Part shown: positions 8,055 to 11,396 of the stretch, in pieces
How the letters are laid out: the number at the start of each line of letters is the position of its first letter
Position numbering within the stretch: position 1 is the stretch's first letter
The notes under the pieces: model-generated
Seen by the model: only the letters and a program-made list of their open reading frames with translations
What the model was told of the DNA's origin: nothing
The model's database searches: none
Program-made: the position numbers and the translations under genes
Assembly (NCBI GenBank): GCA_039197885.1
Contig: JBCCTY010000113.1
Span: 1-11,396 of the forward strand
Source of the DNA: JBCBSZ01 sp039197885
Lineage (GTDB): Bacteria > Actinomycetota > Acidimicrobiia > Acidimicrobiales > Poriferisodalaceae
DNA length: 11,396 bases
Direction of reading: 5' to 3'

Positions 8055-10808
8055 GTGAACCTCCGGCCGCTCGTCGCGTTCGTGCTCGCTCTGCTGTTGG
8101 CCACCGTCGTGGTGCCCGGGGTCGACCGGCCGGCTGCCGCCGACATCGTGTCGTTCCGTCCGCCGGAGGTGCCGGGCCCGGTCCGAGACCTCGAGGCGAG
8201 TTCCGGTGACGGGCAGATCCTCGTCGTGTTCGACGAGCCGGCCACTGCCGTCGCGATCGAGCGCTATCAGGTTCGCGCCACCAATCTGACGACCGGGCAG
8301 ACCACTGCGCTCGGTGGGACCACCTCCCGCAGCCGGTTGCTCGACCGCGACGACGGCCACTGGTATCGGATCGAGGTCTGGGCCGAGTCGACCGAGGGCG
8401 CCGGACCGAGCACCTTCGCGTTCGCCCGCACGGCCCAGCAGGGCCCGGTGGGCGGGACCATCTTCCACCTCGCGCCCGAGGCCGTCCCCGACCTGCGCGG
8501 CGTGCCCGGTGACGGATCGGTCACGCTGGAGTTCGGCACCCCGGAGAGCACGCTGCCCGTCCTGGACCATCGGGTGCAGGTGACGGACCTCACCACCAGC
8601 GCGACGCGCTGGACGGCCGGCTCCGGCTCGCCGCTGCTCGTCGACGGGCTCGACGACGGCACGTGGTACCGGTTCGAGATCCAGGCCCGGTCGGCCCATG
8701 GGTTCGGTCGGAGCGCCGTCACCTTCGCTCGTTCCGGTCCGCCCGACCCGCCCGTGCCGTCGGTCCCGGGGCCGGTCCGCGAGCTCAGCACCGGCTTCGC
8801 CTCCCTCTTCGGTGACGGGGTCGTGCTCTGGAGCCCGCCCTCGGGCGACCCGCGGGAGGTCCTCGGCTACCAGCTCCGGCTCGGCGACGAGCTCGTCGAG
8901 ATCCGTTCGCTCCGGCCCCGATACGAGTTTCCGATGCAGCTGGGGGAGTCGGTGCTGGCCGAGGTGCGGGCGATCGGCCCCGGCGGTCGGCCCGGTCCGT
9001 GGTCCTCGGAGATGCTGTACGCCTCGACGACGCCCTCCGCACCCGTGCTGACGTCGGTCGGCCAGTTCGACGGCACGGTCACCATTGCGTGGGATCCGAG
9101 CGACGGCGGTGGCTTCCCGGTCGACCGGTACGACGTCCGGATCGGCGATCGCCGGACGACCCTCGACGGCGACGCCCGGAGCTGGAGCGCCTCGGGCTTC
9201 ACGGCCGGTGAGCGGGTCGAGATCAAGCTCCGGGCACGGAACGTGCGCTCGTGGAGCGACTTCGAGCGGGAGACGATCACCATCGCCGAGTCGACGCCGG
9301 GTCCCGTGCGCGGACTGAGCTCCCGCTACCTGCCCGACGACGGTGTCGTCGTCGTCACCTGGGAGCCACCCGTTTCCGGTGGCGAGGTCATCGGCTACGA
9401 GGTCGAGGGGGCCGGTGCGACGACGCGGGTCGATGCTCGCCGCTGGGAGCTCCCGCTGGCGCGGAGCGAGACCGTGGGCGTGGTGGTTCGCGCCGTGGGT
9501 CCGGACGCGGTCGGCCCCGATGCCCGCCTGACGGTCCGGGGCGGAACGGAGCCGGGCGCCCCGGTCGGCCTGACCGTCACGCCGCAGGGCGACGACGCGG
9601 TCCTGGTCGAGTGGTCACCCGGCGACGACGGCGGATTCGCCCTCTGGGGTGACATCCTCTGGGTCGACGGCGGGTACCGGACGATGCAAACCGGGGTCAC
9701 CGCCTTCGTCGTCGACGGGTTGACGCCCGGCTCGATCGAGGTCGAGGTGTGGGCGCGGAACGTCATCGGCCGGAGCCCGTCGGCGACCACGACGGTCGTC
9801 CTCGGCACACCCGACGATTCGCCGCCTCCTGCCGATCCGCCGCCCGCCGATGATCCGCCGGCTGGCGACTCGCCGCCCGTCGATGATCCGCCGCCCGCCG
9901 ATGATCCGCCGGCTGACGATCCGCCTCCCGTCGATGATCCGCCGGCTGGCGGCTCGCCGCCCGCCGATCTGCCTGCGGCCGATCGGCCGCCCGCCGGCGA
10001 TCCGACGGCTGCCGACGATCCGTCCGTCGGGGACGCTCCGGTTCCGACGGACGGTCCGGGGTACTGGATGGCCGAGGCGGCGGGGTCGCTCTACGGCTTC
10101 GGTGACGCCGATCGGTTCGTCGCCGTCGAGGGGCGCGCGGTGGCCGTGGGCACCGACGCCGACGGCAATGGGCTCTGGGTCCTGACCGATGACGGTGTCG
10201 TCCACGTCCGGGGCGACGCCCGCCACCACGGCGACGCCGATCCTCGCCTCGTCGCGCTGGGGGAGCGGGTCACCTCCATCGCCGTGCGACCCACCGGGGA
10301 CGGCTACTGGGTCTTCACCGACCGAGGGCGGGCGATCGCGTTCGGCGCCGCGCCGGACCACGGCGACATGGTCGGCACGGCGCTGAACGGTCGGATCGTC
10401 GCGTCGGCCGCGACGGCGACCGGCGATGGCTACTGGTTGGTGGGCTCCGACGGCGGCATCTTCTCCTTCGGTGACGCCGTCTTCGCCGGCTCGACCGGTT
10501 CGCTGCAGCTCAACGAGCCCGTCGTGGGGATCGCTCCCGACCCCGACGGATCGGGCTACTGGCTCGTCGCGGCCGACGGCGGGATCTTCGCCTTCGACGC
10601 CGACTTCCGGGGCAGCGTCCCGGGCGTCCTGCCGGTCGGGGCCTCCCTGAACGCCCCGGTCATCGGAGCCATCGCCTTCGGTGACGGGTATCTGATGGTT
10701 GCCTCCGACGGCGGGATCTTCGCCTTCTCCGACGAAGGCTTCCTGGGCTCGCTGGGCGGCGTCGCGCTGGGGAGCCCGATCGTCGGCGTCGCCGCGTTCA
10801 CGAACTGA
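8055..10808 (+). CDS. Secreted multidomain protein: FnIII-like repeats, Pro-rich linker, DGGIFxFG repeat domain
   Basis: The 917-residue product begins with a Sec signal peptide (Arg4, hydrophobic core 6-22, probable cleavage after PAAA at residue 29). About six fibronectin type III-like domains follow at roughly 38-127, 142-227, 236-325, 327-413, 415-495 and 498-583; the fourth is the most canonical (VTIAWDPSDGGGFPVDRYDV). Residues 588-664 are an acidic proline-rich linker of DPP, DDPPA and PPPAD units. The C-terminal part (669-917) contains six units of 37-44 residues beginning with GYW-like motifs at 669, 706, 750, 793, 835 and 878; the last three carry DGGIFxF followed by a GS turn, a pattern seen in secreted actinobacterial proteins and probably beta-propeller-like. 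No catalytic motif, LPxTG or C-terminal membrane anchor is seen. A surface or extracellular binding role is inferred; the molecular function is unknown. GTG 8055 is preferred to GTG 8025, which lies upstream of the -10-like box. Confidence 0.88.
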   Translation: MNLRPLVAFVLALLLATVVVPGVDRPAAADIVSFRPPEVPGPVRDLEASSGDGQILVVFDEPATAVAIERYQVRATNLTTGQTTALGGTTSRSRLLDRDDGHWYRIEVWAESTEGAGPSTFAFARTAQQGPVGGTIFHLAPEAVPDLRGVPGDGSVTLEFGTPESTLPVLDHRVQVTDLTTSATRWTAGSGSPLLVDGLDDGTWYRFEIQARSAHGFGRSAVTFARSGPPDPPVPSVPGPVRELSTGFASLFGDGVVLWSPPSGDPREVLGYQLRLGDELVEIRSLRPRYEFPMQLGESVLAEVRAIGPGGRPGPWSSEMLYASTTPSAPVLTSVGQFDGTVTIAWDPSDGGGFPVDRYDVRIGDRRTTLDGDARSWSASGFTAGERVEIKLRARNVRSWSDFERETITIAESTPGPVRGLSSRYLPDDGVVVVTWEPPVSGGEVIGYEVEGAGATTRVDARRWELPLARSETVGVVVRAVGPDAVGPDARLTVRGGTEPGAPVGLTVTPQGDDAVLVEWSPGDDGGFALWGDILWVDGGYRTMQTGVTAFVVDGLTPGSIEVEVWARNVIGRSPSATTTVVLGTPDDSPPPADPPPADDPPAGDSPPVDDPPPADDPPADDPPPVDDPPAGGSPPADLPAADRPPAGDPTAADDPSVGDAPVPTDGPGYWMAEAAGSLYGFGDADRFVAVEGRAVAVGTDADGNGLWVLTDDGVVHVRGDARHHGDADPRLVALGERVTSIAVRPTGDGYWVFTDRGRAIAFGAAPDHGDMVGTALNGRIVASAATATGDGYWLVGSDGGIFSFGDAVFAGSTGSLQLNEPVVGIAPDPDGSGYWLVAADGGIFAFDADFRGSVPGVLPVGASLNAPVIGAIAFGDGYLMVASDGGIFAFSDEGFLGSLGGVALGSPIVGVAAFTN
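9813..10046 (+). repeat. Proline-rich linker repeat with a 51-base tandem duplication
   Basis: The DNA encoding linker residues 587-664 is low in complexity. GATGATCCGCCG occurs at 9849, 9882, 9900 and 9933, a 33/18/33 spacing that defines two consecutive 51-base units (9849-9899 and 9900-9950). By eye they match at 44 of 51 positions and encode 17 residues each, DDPPAGDSPPVDDPPPA and DDPPADDPPPVDDPPAG. The flanks contain shorter, more diverged copies. The unit is in frame, so gain or loss of copies would change linker length only. Confidence 0.8.
10059..10805 (+). repeat. Six protein repeats of the GYWLVxxDGGIFxFG type
   Basis: Within the secreted protein, units start at residues 669 (GYWMAEAAG), 706 (GLWVLTDDG), 750 (GYWVFTDRG), 793 (GYWLVGSDG), 835 (GYWLVAADG) and 878 (GYLMVASDG). 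Units 4 to 6 are close to one another (DGGIFSFGDAVFAGS, DGGIFAFDADFRGS, DGGIFAFSDEGFLGS), while units 1 to 3 have drifted. The 42-44 residue period and alternating hydrophobic pattern fit four-stranded propeller blades; this fold is inferred, not shown. Confidence 0.75.
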
Positions 10809-10824
10809 GGCGGGGTCCACCGAT

Positions 10825-10846
10825 CGGCGAGGCGGTACGTTCGCCG
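10825..10846 (+). promoter_or_regulatory. Putative -10 box of the kinase gene inside an inverted repeat
   Basis: TACGTT (10836-10841) is followed by CGCCGG and ATG 10848, the same TASGWTCGCCG element seen before addB and the FnIII gene. It suggests a promoter giving a leaderless or nearly leaderless mRNA; a GAGG lies 15 bases from the ATG, too far to serve as a Shine-Dalgarno. CGGCGA (10825-10830) and TCGCCG (10841-10846) form a perfect six-base inverted repeat around the box, which could be an operator or coincidence. The 39-base gap after the FnIII gene holds no obvious terminator. Confidence 0.5.
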
Positions 10847-10847
10847 G

Positions 10848-11396
10848 ATGGAGCGACCGAGCATCGCCTGGCGGCCCGAGGACCTGACGCCCGAGTGGCT
10901 GACCGGCGCGCTGCGCTGGAGCGGGGTGCTCGGCGAGGATCGGCGCGTCGAGTCGGCCTCGGTGTCGTCGGTCGGCACCGGCCAGGTGGGTGACAGCCTG
11001 CGCTGCTGGCTCACCTACGACGGGCCGACGGATGCACCGGACACCGTCGTCGCCAAGCTCCCGGCGGCTGACGAGACCAGTCGGGCGACAGGCGTGACGA
11101 TGCGCTCCTACGAGAAGGAGGTGGGCTTCTACTCCCACCTCGCGCGACGGGTCGGGATCAGGACGCCGCGCTGCCACGTCGCCGAGATCGACCTCGAGTC
11201 GGGCGAGTTCGTCCTCCTGCTCGAGGACCTGGCCCCGGCCCGCCAGGGCGACCAGCTGAACGGCACCATCCCCGACGTCGCCGCGCTGGTGCTCGACGAG
11301 GCGGTGAAGCTCCACGCCCCGCCCGTGGCCGATCCGTCGCTGCGCGAGCTCGACGTGCTGAGCGGCCGTGACGAGCAGGCCTACGAGTTCCTCGCC
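10848..11396 (+). CDS. Phosphotransferase / CHK (EcKinase)-like kinase, N-terminal part (runs off the right edge)
   Basis: The 183 visible codons encode the N-lobe and hinge of a protein-kinase-like small-molecule phosphotransferase. Visible elements are an opening TPEWLTGALR (14-23), a glycine-rich nucleotide loop GTGQVGDS (43-50), the beta-3 lysine in VVAKLP (Lys70), a helix with the pairing glutamate in SYEKEVGFY (87-95), RTPRCHVAEID (105-115), the hinge segment FVLLLEDLAP (121-130) and LHAP (155-158). This order fits the aminoglycoside phosphotransferase/ecdysteroid-kinase-like superfamily, common in mycobacteria and acidimicrobia. The catalytic HxD and DxD motifs would lie beyond the window. 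The natural substrate is unknown; there is no basis here to call it antibiotic resistance. ATG 10848 is the first start after the -10-like box and lies 39 bases after the FnIII gene. Confidence 0.85.
   Translation, partial: MERPSIAWRPEDLTPEWLTGALRWSGVLGEDRRVESASVSSVGTGQVGDSLRCWLTYDGPTDAPDTVVAKLPAADETSRATGVTMRSYEKEVGFYSHLARRVGIRTPRCHVAEIDLESGEFVLLLEDLAPARQGDQLNGTIPDVAALVLDEAVKLHAPPVADPSLRELDVLSGRDEQAYEFLA

Noticed and set aside
9813..10046. CRISPR-like or regulatory repeat array
   Set aside because: Units are in frame, without unique spacers, and encode a typical acidic proline-rich linker.
9615..11315. Long minus-strand open frame (566 codons) opposite the FnIII gene and the kinase
   Set aside because: It crosses the boundary of two real plus-strand genes, and its Arg/Ile repeats are only the complement of the proline-rich linker.
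10848..11396. Aminoglycoside-resistance gene
   Set aside because: The superfamily is broad and the substrate cannot be inferred from the N-lobe; resemblance is closer to CHK/EcKinase-like proteins of unknown substrate.

Overview
The window reads as an ordinary chromosomal segment of a high-GC actinobacterium. Very strong G/C bias at third codon positions, the protein families present and the protein style (secreted FnIII plus DGGIFxFG repeats, CHK-like kinase, acidimicrobial-type AddB) suggest Acidimicrobiia or a close relative. This is an inference from family resemblance, not a measured placement. No tRNA, rRNA, CRISPR array, insertion sequence or phage gene was recognised, and no gap exceeds about 120 bases.

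Layout. From 1 to 7935 everything lies on the minus strand, in transcription order: addB-like nuclease/inactive-helicase subunit (7935 to 4759), addA-like helicase-nuclease (4762 to 1382, sharing an ATGA overlap with addB), a membrane fatty acid desaturase (1279 to 221), and the start of a small lipoprotein (171 to beyond the left edge). From 8055 the plus strand takes over: a 917-residue secreted protein with about six FnIII-like domains, an acidic proline-rich linker and about six DGGIFxFG-type repeats (8055 to 10808), then the first 183 codons of a phosphotransferase/CHK-like kinase (10848 to beyond the right edge). A 119-base divergent intergenic region (7936-8054) separates the two blocks.

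How the genes work together. AddB and AddA should form one heterodimer that processes DNA double-strand ends for recombination; the 4-base overlap fits translational coupling at equal ratios. The desaturase and lipoprotein follow on the same strand, but nothing ties them functionally to DNA repair. The secreted repeat protein and the kinase are separate units with their own start-proximal promoter-like elements.

Most notable points. (1) Three genes (addB, the FnIII protein, the kinase) have the same element, TASGWTCGCCG, ending within 1 to 3 bases of the start codon, with no usable Shine-Dalgarno; this looks like a -10 box with leaderless transcription. (2) AddB has lost the fourth iron-sulfur cysteine (Gly1019, one base from Cys) and any Walker A motif. 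(3) AddA begins with QGSLF, a good match to a beta-clamp-binding pentapeptide. (4) The proline-rich linker of the secreted protein contains a 51-base near-perfect tandem duplication. I found no convincing undescribed multi-gene system.
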